Below are positions 1 through 11,085 of a stretch of DNA of 64,000 nt, one piece after another. Numbering within the stretch: position 1 is the first letter of the stretch; the number at the start of each line of letters is the position of its first letter. The position numbers and the translations under genes were made by a program. The DNA comes from Vanilla planifolia (taxonomy: Eukaryota > Streptophyta > Magnoliopsida > Asparagales > Orchidaceae). Under the pieces are notes generated by a model, which was not told the origin of the DNA, did no database searches, and worked only from the letters and a program-made list of their open reading frames with translations. The stretch covers positions 35,122,578 through 35,186,577 of the forward strand of contig CM043871.1 in NCBI GenBank assembly GCA_023846275.1, written 5' to 3'.

Positions 1-1340
1 TGACTCAGTTTTGGAGGTGATGGTTTGTGGGCAGTGAGGAATATTGTGGTAATTGACTTTTACTAGGTGAATCAAGGTGCCATAAGTTGTTGTAGATAGG
101 CTTGAGAATGCATTATGTTCGGAAGAAGGACAAAATACAAAGAAAATGAGTTTTTATATGTAAATCCCATTGATTGGGAAATGACCATGGGTGGGAGCAC
201 AGAAGAGCCACTTGGTCAATAGGAGTACAAGAGCCTTTTGAAAAGGTTGGTTTAGGCCTTTTGCAATAATGAGAGGGTCTTGGTTATAGTAATGATTTGC
301 AAGGAGATCCGAGTCAAGTATGATAAGAAGTGGTGTGAGCAATGGATGTGATGCCTTGAACTGATACCGATTTTACTATTTTATACTCAGAGCATTTTGC
401 CTTTTAACGCTAGACTAATTTTTTTAAGATGGAATACATTAATGCAGATATTTTTGTTAGTGTTGCAATATCATCAATCTATACAATAGAGATTGTTGAT
501 GCAACACAAGTCACTAGAGCGCTAGCGAAGATTGAAGTTGTATGAGGATCAACATGAAGTACTTGATTAGGAGGAAAGGGTTCGTTAGTGTATTTGTGTA
601 GGGCCTTGGGAGGGTGTGGTACTGGGGCGAACATTGATGAGAGTGTTCTTGGCGGCCATGAGAGTTGGTGGTGGTGGAAGTGGACTAAAATTAAGAGGTA
701 AAGGGTGGAATGAATTTTAGATTGCTGTACTCTAGAATCAAGGGGTTGAAAAATGGTGGGAAACGACAAGAAAACTGACCCATTTTGGAGGATTTTTAAA
801 ATTGAAAATTGTGGTTTTATGGGGTCTTACAGTGTTGGCCAAGATTAAATTCAATGGAGTCATAGTTTAGGAAATGGTTGCAAAAGTTAGGTGTAATCAA
901 ATTTGGTATTTGGTCACTAAATCCCATCTCTTTTGTAGTTACATTTTGAGATGGATAAAAATTGAGTCAATGAATCTACTATTTAGCTATTTAGCTTTTT
1001 GTCAATACAATCCTACTTTTTTTTTGTTATGGGAGATGAATTTTATTAGTTAATTTGGTTTAAATATTAAAATGAAAATTATATGTTGGTAAATAGTAGT
1101 TGTTCATCGATATTTCTATCGTGAAACTTTTTTCATGAGATTTAACATGTGCAATGAAAAAATTTTATAAAAAATAACATAAGCTACAACAATTCTTGTT
1201 ATATAACAAATTTAGCATAGGTGTATCAAAATTCATTTTAAAAGTTTTTTTCACTTACAATGTAGATGAATTTTAAGATAATCTATTTATTCATGTTGAA
1301 AAATTTTTGTTAAAACTTTTAATTCTTTTTATGAAACTAA
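1..1340. other. Upstream sequence, nothing recognised
   Basis: About 1.3 kb with short open frames on both strands and no recognisable motif. It is presumably intron sequence of the CobW gene, because the next upstream exon of that gene must lie before 14893 and none was found in the window. The L1-type LINE text becomes recognisable only after about 1340. Confidence 0.5.
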
Positions 1341-1419
1341 GTGGACCTTGTGTTTGAGCTAACCACCGCCTTGCTTGCTATTGTATGGGGAGAGGGGAGC
1401 AAGAGGGGGAGGGAAAATC

Positions 1420-1599
1420 ATTTGCGTTTGGCCTTGTTAGGCCTAACATTTGAGATTTCTTATTTGTTTTTGATCTTCACGACCTTATGCTTGAGGGAGC
1501 CAGGTTTACTTGGTGCAATAACAACATAGGCCTAGCTAGGATTTGGTCTTGTCTTGATCGCATTCTCTTGAATTCTAATGGAATCTTTAGTCTCCCACC
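1420..1599 (+). pseudogene. LINE ORF2 endonuclease, C-terminal remnant
   Basis: The + strand reads FDLHDLMLEGARFTWCNNN, IGLARIWSCLDRILLNSNG, then IFSLPP. This matches the end of plant LINE apurinic endonuclease domains (L.GA.FTW.N......SRLDR.L.S). The first part contains an in-frame stop. The text halts exactly at the LTR insertion point. Confidence 0.75.
1595..1599. repeat. Target-site duplication, left copy (CCACC)
   Basis: Five bases immediately before the TG of the LTR. They are identical to 3538-3542. Confidence 0.7.
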
Positions 1600-2137
1600 T
1601 GTTACACCCTTGTGTTTGATGAGTCAAGCATAAATGTGTATATTTTATTTGGGCTTGATTTTAAGTAAAATTGTTAATAATTAATTAAATCAAGCCATGT
1701 ATTTTAGATGTCTAAAATAATGGTCTCTAAGGGCCTTGAGGTCATGGCATACTTCAAGGAATTTTGAGACATGTGCAAGATTTTTTATAATTGAATTTCT
1801 TTTTATTTTTTCTTGAATTTGATATGTCCAAACTTTGAGATTATGAGGTACACTAGTAGTATTAACATTTAAAAATATTATAAAATTATTTAATACTGAA
1901 TTTTGATTTTTGGGCCAAGCATATTTGACAAAATGTATAGACATGGGTATTTGATTTTTTAATATTATTTTGGAATCGTTTTCTACGAATTTCTTTTCAT
2001 AGCCACTTAATTAACTTATAATACTATAAGAATACAAAATTATTTTTATACACTTATAGTCAAATTTTTGGCTAAAAAATTCGTCAAAAATACCCTAAAA
2101 CAGCCGAAGTCTCGGGAAAATGTACTGTAGCAATGGG

Positions 2138-2149
2138 CGGGTCGACCCG
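2138..2149. repeat. Perfect 12-bp palindrome in LTR U3
   Basis: CGGGTCGACCCG reads the same on both strands. It sits at the point where the LTR turns from AT-rich to GC-rich. A regulatory role is possible but not shown. Confidence 0.6.
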
Positions 2150-2260
2150 GCGCCAAAACAGCCCGTCCAGGTCTTTTAGAAATTAAAAATTTAATTTAAA
2201 AAATAAAAATTTGGTTGACCCGAAAAGGCTAAACCTAGCCTGGACCCAAAGCACGCCGAG

Positions 2261-2391
2261 AGGAGCTCGGCTAGAGCTGGTCAACAGTCAAATGAACAGT
2301 GCCTGGCTAAGCCAAGACCGCCCAAAGGAGCTCGGCTAGGTCAAACTGCAGCGCGGTCAACAGTCAATGAACAAATGCTTGGCTAAGTCAA
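2261..2391 (+). repeat. Tandem repeat in LTR U3, 65-bp unit x2
   Basis: The unit starts AGGAGCTCGGCTAG at 2261 and again at 2326. Both copies contain GGTCAACAGTCAA and GGCTAAG. Diverged, GC-rich, and inside the promoter-proximal part of the LTR. Confidence 0.75.
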
Positions 2392-2544
2392 CCCGAACCA
2401 GGTGATGAAATCCCGGTCAAGGAAGGGGGGAGCCGGCCCCAAAGTGGCTCGAACGTTAAACGGCGAAAATTCGTTATAAAGAGGTGCGCTGAATTCGCTT
2501 CTGCAGTGTGGGACTAAAAAATCCCACCTTATAACTTCGGCCGG

Positions 2545-2840
2545 ATCCAAAGGCGCAGATCAAGCCCGCCTAGATCCAACGGGTGAGAGTAAATTCTAAC
2601 GGCTGTTTCGCGAGGCTAATCAGTGCCATTCGTTCAGCGCGCAATCCAATGGCGCAGATCAAGCCCGCCCAGATCCAACGGGCGAGAGTAAATTCGAACG
2701 GCTGTTTCGCGAGGTCAATCAATGCCGTTCGTTCAGCGCGCGGGATCTAATGGCTCAGATCAAGTCCGCCCGGATCCAACGCTCTGGATTAAGCCCGAAC
2801 TGTAAAATGCGTAAACAATCTGCGCCGTTCGTTTTTGGGC
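2545..2840 (+). repeat. Tandem repeat in LTR U3, ~100-bp unit, nearly three copies
   Basis: Units start at 2545, 2644 and 2745, each opening ATC(C/T)AA(A/T)GGC(G/T)CAGATCAAG. The first two share AACGGCTGTTTCGCGAGG and CGTTCAGCGCGC. The third is shortened and diverged. Arrays like this in U3 often act as enhancer repeats in LTR retrotransposons; here that role is inferred from position, about 100 bp upstream of the TATA box. Confidence 0.8.
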
Positions 2841-2935
2841 CCGGATCGGACGGTGGCTGCTTTCCGTCCGTTGCCCAAACGGCTAATTAATTTTTGGAGC
2901 CGTTGGGGGTGTTTTTAGAGCTCAAATCTGAGCTC

Positions 2936-2943
2936 TATAAATA
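2936..2943 (+). promoter_or_regulatory. TATA box of the Copia LTR
   Basis: TATAAATA within gagctctataaatatag, followed by AT-rich leader and the R-U5 region. Transcription would be expected to start roughly 25-35 bases downstream. The direction is the same as the host gene. Confidence 0.6.
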
Positions 2944-3537
2944 TAGAAAAATTATGTATTTTTTAGTTTTAACCTTTGCTAAATTGTTTAAAAAGATTTT
3001 CAGATCTCAAACACAAGCATCCGAGCAAAATCGGCGCATTCGAGCTCTAGAAGCAAAGCGGCAAGAAAGCTAGTGGAATTAGAGGTTTTTCAATCATTTC
3101 TAAATCTCTATCCCTCTAATTCGACGATTGTGTGTGCCTCCTCTTTTCTCCAATTTTTCTTAAGTTATTTGCCAATTTTTCGTATTTTTGTTTTGAGGCA
3201 AGGGCGTCCCGGCGTTTGTGCTAAAGCCCCGGGTTTGAGTTGAGCCCGGTAAAAACTCAAGTAGGTTTGGGATTAGCCATAATAAAAATCCCAAGTAGGT
3301 TCGAGGTGAACCGTAAGAAAAACCTCACTTGTAATCGGAGAATTTAGTGGATTTTTCCCAACACCGGTTGGGGGTGGACGTAGACTCGGTTTTGAGTCGA
3401 ACCACTTGAAAATTTGTGTGTTCAATATTCTTTATTTTTGCTTAAAGTCTTTTAAATTTAATTTCGGAAATTATAAGAATTTAAATACACAATTCACCCC
3501 CCCTTCTTGTGGGATTTCTTTAGCACGAATCACTTCA

Positions 3538-3542
3538 CCACC
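3538..3542. repeat. Target-site duplication, right copy (CCACC)
   Basis: Five bases immediately after the terminal CA of the LTR. Removing the LTR and one copy rejoins LINE text: SLPP before, a leucine/proline-rich LPQT-like continuation after. Confidence 0.7.
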
Positions 3543-4149
3543 TTGCCTCAAACCATTTTTGCTACTCTTATTAGAACGTCTCTCTGTCAAAACCAAGAAT
3601 TTGTCAACTTAGATTCAAGGACATTTGGCTTTCTTTCTTCAAAGCATGTGAGATGGTTCTTAGATCTTGGACAATTTTGGCTAAGGGTTCCCTTTGTGGT
3701 TCTTTCAATCACAAGTGTGCCTATGCTATTTGCCATCTTCACTCTTAGAGAAAGGAGAGTGTTGACGCTATGTTTGCTACAAGTATTTACTTAAAAATCC
3801 TAGATTGAGCAGTTGTAGTGCAAATTGTCTAACAATGTTCTAACTCATGAAGTGTTTCCCCTTCTTTTCTTCCTTATCATGGACTATAATTATCCATGCC
3901 TCAGCTGGAGACCCAATGGTGATGTTTGTAGGATTTGTTCATTAGCTATGAGGGATATGAATACTTTTTTTTTCCCACAAGTCTATGGCTTGTTGTAAGT
4001 GCACTAGGATAGTCTTTGCACTTAAGAAAGTAATGGCATCTTTGTGGACAGTCAACAATAAATTCAGAATGACTTTGTGGGGTTTTTAGGAGCCAGTGAG
4101 GACAAGTCCCTCACCTCTCATTGATTTCCACATTCTTTTTTCTAGTGCA

Positions 4150-5080
4150 TTCACTATTATCGCTTTTTTGGCCATTGTGTTTGTATCTTAGAGAATGAGA
4201 TTCTTTTTGTTGTTAAGGACCCTTGCTCCTAATTGCACCATGGCATTGATGGGATATTAGGATCCTTAATTAGCAACTATTAAGACATCATTGGTGGAGA
4301 GCAATTTTGCAGTTCTTTCTATATAGGGTGGGAATGCATTTTAGTGGTTCTTAGTTGTAGGTTTGATTGGGCCATCTCAAATTTTGCCTAATTTATCTTT
4401 ATATAGTGACTTACAAAATTGTCACCATGGTTTTGCTTAATAGAATGAAAGGTTATTTGGGTCCTTTGGTGGCTAGGGAGTAGAAAACTTTTGTCTTAGG
4501 ATGGAGTAATGTAGATAATTGTGTGTTGGTTCAAGTGTTTCTCCATGGTATGGGTTTGTCCTCTTCATCTAGTAGTTGCATGGCCCTCAAGATAGACTTG
4601 GAATAAGATTATGCTTGGTTTGGCTGGCCATTTGTGTTGAACATGTTAGGCACTTAGGGTTTTTGGACAAATGGATGCTTGGCTCATGGAATGCAATTTG
4701 GGTCCACGCTTCTCTCTTTGGATAAATGGTGTCAGAATGGGTTGGATCATAGGGGCTAGGAGGCTTCGATAGGGGTGTCCTCTCTTTTGTTATCTCTTTA
4801 TCCCCTCATTAGAGCAATTTGTGAGATGGGGGCGTTTGAGGAAATTGAAATCTTCTTTTTAGCACGCACCTGTTTTTTGTCGACGAAATTTCAATTTTCT
4901 CTTCTGCCATTATTGCTTTGGCAAAGGGGTCGATTATCTTAATAAGTCTAAATTCTCGCTCCTCTTTAGCAAGTGCATGGCTTCTAAACTCAAGAATAAG
5001 TTGTGCTTTAGAAGTTATAAGTGTGTAAATTGTGTTGGCATTCCTTTTTTGAGTAGGCAGCTTTTCTTTCTAACTTTACT
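4150..5080 (+). pseudogene. LINE ORF2 reverse transcriptase remnant
   Basis: From 4412 the frame reads YKIVTMVLLNRMKGYLGPLV, then a stop, KTFVLG, VDNCVLVQVFLHGM and MALKIDLE, matching the plant LINE RT block LYKI..K.L.NRLK..L..LVS..Q.AFV.GR...DN.L. At 4761-4790 RLR*GCPL corresponds to GLRQGCPLSP. At 4876-4887 FVDE stands where the catalytic FADD is expected, so the second aspartate is replaced. Stops and at least one frameshift (before YKIV) show that it is dead. Confidence 0.78.
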
Positions 5081-5559
5081 AACATTATTGCCACTATTTG
5101 TCATTGAACCTCATCTTAAGGTGCTAAGGTGTTGTCTTTTTTGGGAGTGTTGTTTTTATTACTAGTGTTTTTAAGTCTTTCCCAGTTTGCTTTGTATCAA
5201 ACTTGCTAATTCCCTTAAATGTTTTGGATTCTATTAAAAAATAGATTCAGGGGTTCCTTTCAGGGATGATATCTCTAAGTGCTCTATTCAATACCTCTAA
5301 TGGGATGTTATTTGTGAACTAATGGAGTTTGGAGGGGCTCAACATTAATTGCCTAGGCGGCTCGGTCTTTGATGGAAACATCCTTGTGGGGGCTCAATGA
5401 CTCTCATATGCCCACATTCATGCTTTACTCTAACCTCTTTGTAGATTTGCTTAAGGCTGGGGGTTGGACTTAGAAAATAAAGGTGCAACTCAAATTTTAT
5501 TCATTCCCATGGCATATCTATAATGGCTAGGCCCTACTTCATTGTGGCCAAACCAACGA

Positions 5560-6281
5560 AGTATCTTTTAAAGCCAAACTTCCCTTGTTATTTCCCCTCA
5601 TTGGAAACTTTGAAACATGCTCATTTTGCTCTAGGGCTATGGATATTTACTTTGCTAGTATTACTTTTTAATGCTTTAACACTTCCTCGATTGTTTTTGG
5701 TTGTTATGTTCTTGCAAGCTAATGGGGAAAATGATCGCTTTAATTCCATTGTTTTGTTGTTTGTGTTTGCGCTTTATTATATTTGGTTAATTGGAATGCT
5801 GAGTTCCATTGCAGGTTAGTTTCCTCAGCATTTGTTATTGTTGTGCATGTTACTTTGTTAATCTACTCTGAAAGTGTCCTTCCTAAGTTTTAAGCTTGGG
5901 ATCCCCTCGGCAATTTTTTGAGATGGTGGTGGCTCCTTCATTACTCTTGTGGGCTCACGGACGACATCCTTTTTCGTGACATCAATGGAGAGGCTGGATT
6001 CTCTTTTGGCTATTAGGATGGTTTCAAAGTTTGCTAATTGCTATGCTTGGACTTGTATTGAGGGGGATTCATTGCTAGTTTTATCTAATGTTTTTCTTAG
6101 GCTGCCCATGTTAACCTCTAGTCTAGTTATAATGGTGCTTAGAGATGGCTTCAATTTTATTTTGTTTGGAAGCTACAATATCACTCATATTCTCAGCAAT
6201 GCCAATGTAGTTACTAATTTTTGTGTTCATGAGGTAGTTTTGAGGTTGAATTGGGGAATGCCCTGTTTATTTGACTTTTGA
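5560..6281 (+). pseudogene. LINE zf-RVT and RNase H remnant
   Basis: Around 5590-5660, SLETLKHAHFALGLWIFT resembles the zf-RVT box (ES.DH.LF.C..A...W). From about 5949 an open stretch includes TCIEGDSLLVLSNVF and SYNITHILSNANVVTN, matching the RNase H block found at the end of plant LINE ORF2 (...EGDS..V...... and H..R.AN..AD). The expected catalytic residues are only partly kept. Confidence 0.65.
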
Positions 6282-6366
6282 ATGATCCTTCATTGGGGCT
6301 TTTAGTTTTGTTCTTAACTTTTTGATGATATCTATGTATTTGGCCTTGGCTGATGTTCATAAAGAA

Positions 6367-7150
6367 ACTAACCTTTTGCAACCACATTTCGATTTGTATA
6401 ATGAAATGATTTTAAGGTTGATCATATGGTTTAATCACATTATTGTATTATTCATTTAGTTCATGTAGCTTAGAACACTTTTTTGCTATTGATTTTTGGA
6501 CTAAGGAATTGGGAATTTTGATTTGCATCCAATCTGCTCTATTTGGCTCTCCACTAGTTTTTTGACATCTTTTTATTTCTTAGTTAGATGATACCCATGT
6601 TATACATACCTTACCTAAACGAATAGATTCGCTCTTGTGAGTCTCATGCTTGTAATAAAGGAAGTTGAAGTGTCCATGACTATTGCATGCAAAGTAGCGG
6701 TCTTGTCATATGCTTTTATGGCTTCTCCAATTTTAGTGTATCAATTTTTTCAATCTCCACTTGCTTCTCAATTTTTTTTGCAATTGGTGTCTCTCACATA
6801 TTACAAAACGAATCGTTGTACCTTGCATAGGTTCCTTTTACAATTGTAGTTGGCTGAGCACCTTGATCTCTATTAAGAATGAAAGTCTTTTTGTCTTGTT
6901 AAAGCCAAAAGTCTCATCTTTTGTTGTCTCTAAAGTAGATAGTGTTATGCTCTCACATGTAGTGGCTATTTAAAATCACTTGAGAAGCATCAAGAGAAAC
7001 CACGTTGCTTACCACCTTGTTAATGTACTTGAAGTGACGGCATTTCATTTTTGTCATATTTGGTTACTTGGGCCTTATTTAGATGTGTGTGACACAACAT
7101 TGTTCTGGGTGTAATCAAATCATCCTCCATCTAGTATCAACCAATAGCAC
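6367..7150. other. Intron sequence, nothing recognised
   Basis: AT-rich and T-biased on the + strand. Short open frames only; no motif identified. Confidence 0.4.
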
Positions 7151-7159
7151 CAAGTCTAG

Positions 7160-7300
7160 TTTAGCTAGTAACTGCTTCCACTTGAATTCAAATGGCATGG
7201 AGACTAAGGTTCTGCCCATGAAAGCAATCAATAGAGGTTGAGCTCTCATTGCACAGATCACCATCAAACACTTTAGCAAGGTTCACTCTCAACCTAGGTT
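7160..7300. repeat. Dispersed repeat, copy 1 (partner at 10918-11085)
   Basis: Shares ACT/GACTTCCACTTGAAT.(C/G)AAATGG, GCA(C)(C/A)A(A/G)ATCACCAT and GGTTCAC in order with 10918-11085. On the - strand both copies keep a frame with FKWK near its end, which suggests an old coding element of unknown kind. It lies just upstream of the 613-bp tandem duplication, perhaps in the same family. Confidence 0.55.
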
Positions 7301-7394
7301 TGTCAAAATGGCATCAGCATCTCTAAGAAGGTTGAAAAGGTTGAATTGCTTGAGATGGATTTAAACAACTTGGTCGGAAGTCCTAATGGTTGAA

Positions 7395-8541
7395 GGCATT
7401 GCTAGAGTGATTTATTCTCTTAAATGTTGATCTCTTATCAGTAACGAAGAACCTCAAAAGTTTCATCTCCAAGCTTCTCCTCTGACAAGTTTGGTGTTTG
7501 TCTGATCCCTGTGATGTTGCCATTATTAGTTGTAGCATTGCTCCCACATTAGGCTTACATCTAGCTATGACAACTTGCCCACCCATAGAGTCTCTATTGT
7601 TTGGAGGAAGAGGGGGCTAATGGTTGGACTCCTTTGAAGATCTCCTTGCTTATTCAAATGGCGTCACCTTTTTGATAGCTTGTATTTGGCTTTGCCATCA
7701 TGCACTATTCCAAGGCTCATAGGATAACCTTGTCCATCACCCTTGTTGTCTTTGTTAAGGTTTCATCCAGACAAAGTGAGAGATAACATAGGGACTTGGG
7801 CATTTCTTTGGGTTGCTCGATGAGGGGTCTCTACCCAAAGCTTTTTGCGATGCTTTTGCCATTGTTTGGACATCGATCGTTGCCTTACTTCTCTTGGCCT
7901 TTTCCATTCACTGTATTGCATTTTGATGCAGTTTTGGGTTTGTCGTAACAACCACATTGTGAAGTTGGAGCGAAAAACTATATGTTCATGTTGATTAGAG
8001 GTTTGTGGGCATTGCCAGAGTGATTTACCTAATCTTGTCAATGTTGATTTGATATTAGTGATCAACAACCTCCTCAAAGTTCATCTTCAGCTTCTCTTCT
8101 GGCATGTCGGGTGTTTTGTCACGTCCTTCTACTGATGCCATTGTTAGTTGTAGCCTTGCTCCCCTTATGTTCATTATCTAGCTAGATCAACCCTTAGCCC
8201 CAAGAGTGGTTCCATTGTTAGTAGGTTTTCTATGCTTCTGCAAATGGTGTTCCCTTTTTGGTGGCTTGCATTTGTGGATAACCTCATTCATCACGCTTCT
8301 TGTGTGTGTTAGGGTTTGATCAATATAGAGAGAGATGGCATGGAGACTAAGGCCTTTCTCTTGGTTTCTTCATGAGGGGTCTCCACCTTAAGGTTTCTTT
8401 TATTGAGTGCACGATGATCATTGCATTGCTTCTCTTGGCCTTCTCCAGTCACTGCATTAGTTTTTGATGGTAGTTTTGGGTTTATTGCAACAACCACATT
8501 GTGAAGCCGATGTCAAACCCTACATATTCATGTTGATTAGA
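7395..8541. repeat. Diverged tandem duplication, ~613-bp period
   Basis: Unit 1 starts at about 7395 and unit 2 at about 8008, both with GGCATTG(C)(C/T)(A)GAGTGATTTA. Matching blocks follow in the same order: an AGCTTCTC segment, ATTGTTAGTTGTAGC, CGATGAGGGGTCTC or CATGAGGGGTCTCC, TTGCATTGCTTCTCTTGGCC, TTTTGGGTTT, and AACAACCACATTGTGAAG up to ATTCATGTTGATTAGAG or GTTCATGTTGATTAGAG. The longest frames are on the - strand (7763-8077, 8309-8497) and resemble each other (ETPH..T.R.A..PMLSL type ends), so the ancestor may have been coding on that strand. I do not recognise the family. Confidence 0.75.
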
Positions 8542-10917
8542 GGGATGTAGGGGTTCTTGCTCTTGAACATCTCTACTAGTTTGGCTCCTCTAATTGCTTA
8601 GGAACATCGAGTTGATTTTTGTCAATGTTCATAGGTTCCTGTAGCTCTTCTGCAAGTTCTTGCACATGTAGCACCCATTTGTCCCTTTAATTGGAGAAAG
8701 AAGAAGGAAGGTTAAATAAGCGATGCTCTATGAACTGGGAACCAATTCTTATTGAAGTTGTGCTTGCAAGTATCCAATACATGAGCAATGTAGAAGAATT
8801 TAATTACAATATTTTGGCTCAACTAGTGGAATCTAGCTTATAGAAGTTTGACACTTCATAGAAAGTCTTTTGAAAAGGGAAATGGAGTTAAAAAATGTAA
8901 TTCTAGGAATATGACAATAAGCATGTTGAAGATGGTGTTCGACTTATCTTTTAGGCTTGGAATGATGATCTTGACCTGCAATTGAGGGTTGAAGCCCATC
9001 GACCTAGAAAAAATGTTCTTGCACTGCACTGCTAACATAATGAACTTGTGACTCTTCTTGATGTTATTCTTACTGCCTGTGGTTGGCAATTGCAAAGATT
9101 GCAAGAAGAAAGAAAAATGTAGAAATTTTTAAAGGAGCAAAGTAAAATTGCATGACACTTCGGAAGAGAGTGAAGATGGTGGCAAGGCAACCTTGACATT
9201 TTGTATAAGTAGGAGAGTGAAGATTAAGAGATGCCTTGTGATGTTCGAAGTAAAAAACGAAGGATTGTTGCACCATCGTCCCATCCAGTTGCTCCTAACC
9301 AACAGCCCAAAATGTGTAGTGCTTTTCTAAGAATATTATTGATATATCATGATCTTCTCAATTATTGATCATTGGCTAGTAAATTTATTGCACCCTAACT
9401 TGATGTTGGCTGTTCTTGGTCGTGGATCTTCTTGCATGCTCATTGTTTGTGTATCAAATTTAATTTTTTTTTCCAACTTGCTCTTGACGAGTCATAAGGT
9501 CGCTGAGAGTCATCATTCTTGCTTCTTCATAGATTGCTTCTTACCACAACTTTTTGTGAATCCACAATGAACTATATTTGTTCATTGTGTGGGATGAAAT
9601 CAACAAGGCACAAGTATGCAAACTATTTTTATTGCTAATTAATAGAGAATGATTATAGGCCAATATTGAAAAATGAAGAGAAATATAAGAAAAGAAAGAT
9701 GCTTCATGTCCTAGGTTTTTATATTTTGTAGAGGTATTCACTTTAGTTTTATTCTTCCTTATTTCTCTAGTTATTCTCAGATTTTGTCCCCAGAATGCTA
9801 GCCTAGACTGTCGATATCTAATAGGTGAAAAAGGAGCTCCCTTACCACAACTTGATATGGCTAGGATGTCATACAATATTGTTTATCTGATTGACTTTGG
9901 CTCTTTGGTTGGCCATGACCATGATGTCCCTACAATTAGTCTCTTCTTAATCCATAATCTCATCCACAATTTCCTTGTGAAATATTCTTTCATTTGCTAA
10001 TTGAGCAAGCTATTTGCAGTCTTAGTGCTTCCAGTTCAATGCTAACTCCTTGTTGGCTAAGTTTTGAATTTTCTTGTCGAACTCTTAGCTCTTTTCCAAA
10101 GTTTGTAGAGCTTGTTAATTGTCTCTAACAAGTCCATTTTCTTCATGTAGGCCTCAAAGAGGTCTTGGTAGTATGTTAGGGCTTAGATATGGCTATCTTG
10201 AAGGCATTTGATTTCCTTCTTTAGTTCTATCTTCATTTGAATGACATAATCCCCAAACCTTGGTGAAAAGCTCTTGTATACATTTTTTTGACCTTGTCAG
10301 CAAGTTCTCGCAAGTAGCCTTTGGAAGAAGGTTTATCACATGAACCAGATCTCACTTGATCCATGGTTTACCACGGGAGTGTTGGAGGTTGTCTTAGCTT
10401 TGATGCATAAGCATTCATATTCATCCCTTCCCTTTTTAATAATCGATATCTGTTTCCAACTCTATCTTAGCCATTTTCTATATGCTATCCTATGTTTTGT
10501 GAAGGCTTCATCTGTAGTCCATTGACCAAAATTGGTGGTAATTAGTTTAACCGATGAAGGAATGGAAGTAAAATTAAAGGAAAATGGAGGAAGTGGTGAA
10601 GAGCATTGCTTTGAGGAGAGGAGAGATGAGATGTCAATTCAACACCGTTTTGTTGCATAAATAGAACTTGAAAGGCAAATGAGCATCCTAAAAATGTACC
10701 TGTTTGATTGTCGTGGTCAACACATTTAGTATTCAACAATTTGAATTTGTCTATTAAAGCGTGCTTATATTGACCCAAGGGACCCCCAAGACTTCATAAA
10801 TGAAAGATGTTGATTTTCATTTGTGTTATATTGTGTCAATCAGGTCATAGTTAGAACTGAGTGAGATGGCAAGGCTTCTAGAGTGCTTAGATTATTCACT
10901 TGCTGATATTAACCAGC
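8542..10917. other. Intron sequence of uncertain origin
   Basis: Probably repeat-derived, because related text occurs on both sides (7.2-8.5 kb and 10.9-11.1 kb). A 10-bp-stem inverted repeat, cacaatgaac / gttcattgtg, with a 7-base loop sits at 9563-9589. No protein family is recognisable in the 60-111 residue frames. Confidence 0.4.
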
Positions 10918-11085
10918 ATTTTGTCAAACACAGTTAGTGACGACTTCCACTTGAATGGAAATGGTGTGAAAGTTGGAGGCGCATCCATGACAATAGTCAT
11001 GGAAGTTGGAATTCTTATTGCACCAATCACCATTAGACGGTCTTACATGGTTCACTTGGTGATCCTAGACAATCCTGAAGATTGG
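10918..11085. repeat. Dispersed repeat, copy 2 (partner at 7160-7300)
   Basis: See the partner copy. The text GACGACTTCCACTTGAATGG and CACCAATCACCATTAGACGG aligns with the first copy. On the - strand, PFPFKWK corresponds to PFEFKWK. Confidence 0.55.

Larger units (their letters stand above)
1600..3537 (+). mobile_element. Copia-type solo LTR (1938 bp)
   Basis: Starts TGTTACACCC, ends CACTTCA, and is flanked by the 5-bp direct repeat CCACC (1595-1599, 3538-3542). Features of a plant Copia LTR (SIRE/Maximus-like leader) are present in order: an AT-rich then GC-rich U3 with two sets of tandem repeats, a TATA box (2936-2943), and an R-U5 stretch with the block GTGGACGTAGACTCGG followed by CGAACCACTT (3374-3410) and AATTCACCCCCCC (3491-3503). 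No internal coding region, primer-binding site or second LTR is attached, so it is a solo LTR left by LTR-LTR recombination. It sits in the LINE endonuclease region, so it is younger than the LINE. Confidence 0.75.
1341..6366 (+). mobile_element. Decayed L1-type LINE (ORF2 remnant), interrupted by an LTR insertion
   Basis: Plant L1-like non-LTR retrotransposon in the host gene's orientation. The ORF2 order is legible despite many stops and frameshifts: the end of the endonuclease domain (to 1599), reverse transcriptase (~4150-5080), a zinc-finger zf-RVT-like stretch (~5560-5720) and RNase H (~5900-6280). The front of the endonuclease and ORF1 were not found directly upstream, which fits 5' truncation, common for LINEs. 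The 3' tail near 6340-6366 (ttggccttggctgatgttca, then taaag) resembles plant LINE ends, but I see no long poly(A) and no clear target duplication. The Copia LTR at 1600-3537 splits the endonuclease region. It cannot be active. Confidence 0.8.

Noticed and set aside
479..769. 96-residue minus-strand frame
   Set aside because: No motif, no start context, low-complexity composition, and it is surrounded by unrelated AT-rich DNA. Most likely chance.
7395..8541. CRISPR-like or satellite array
   Set aside because: Only two long, diverged units with no spacer structure; this is a plant intron duplication.
9563..9589. 10-bp-stem inverted repeat as a terminator or regulatory hairpin
   Set aside because: Such hairpins are frequent by chance in AT-rich DNA, and no gene or element end is associated with it.
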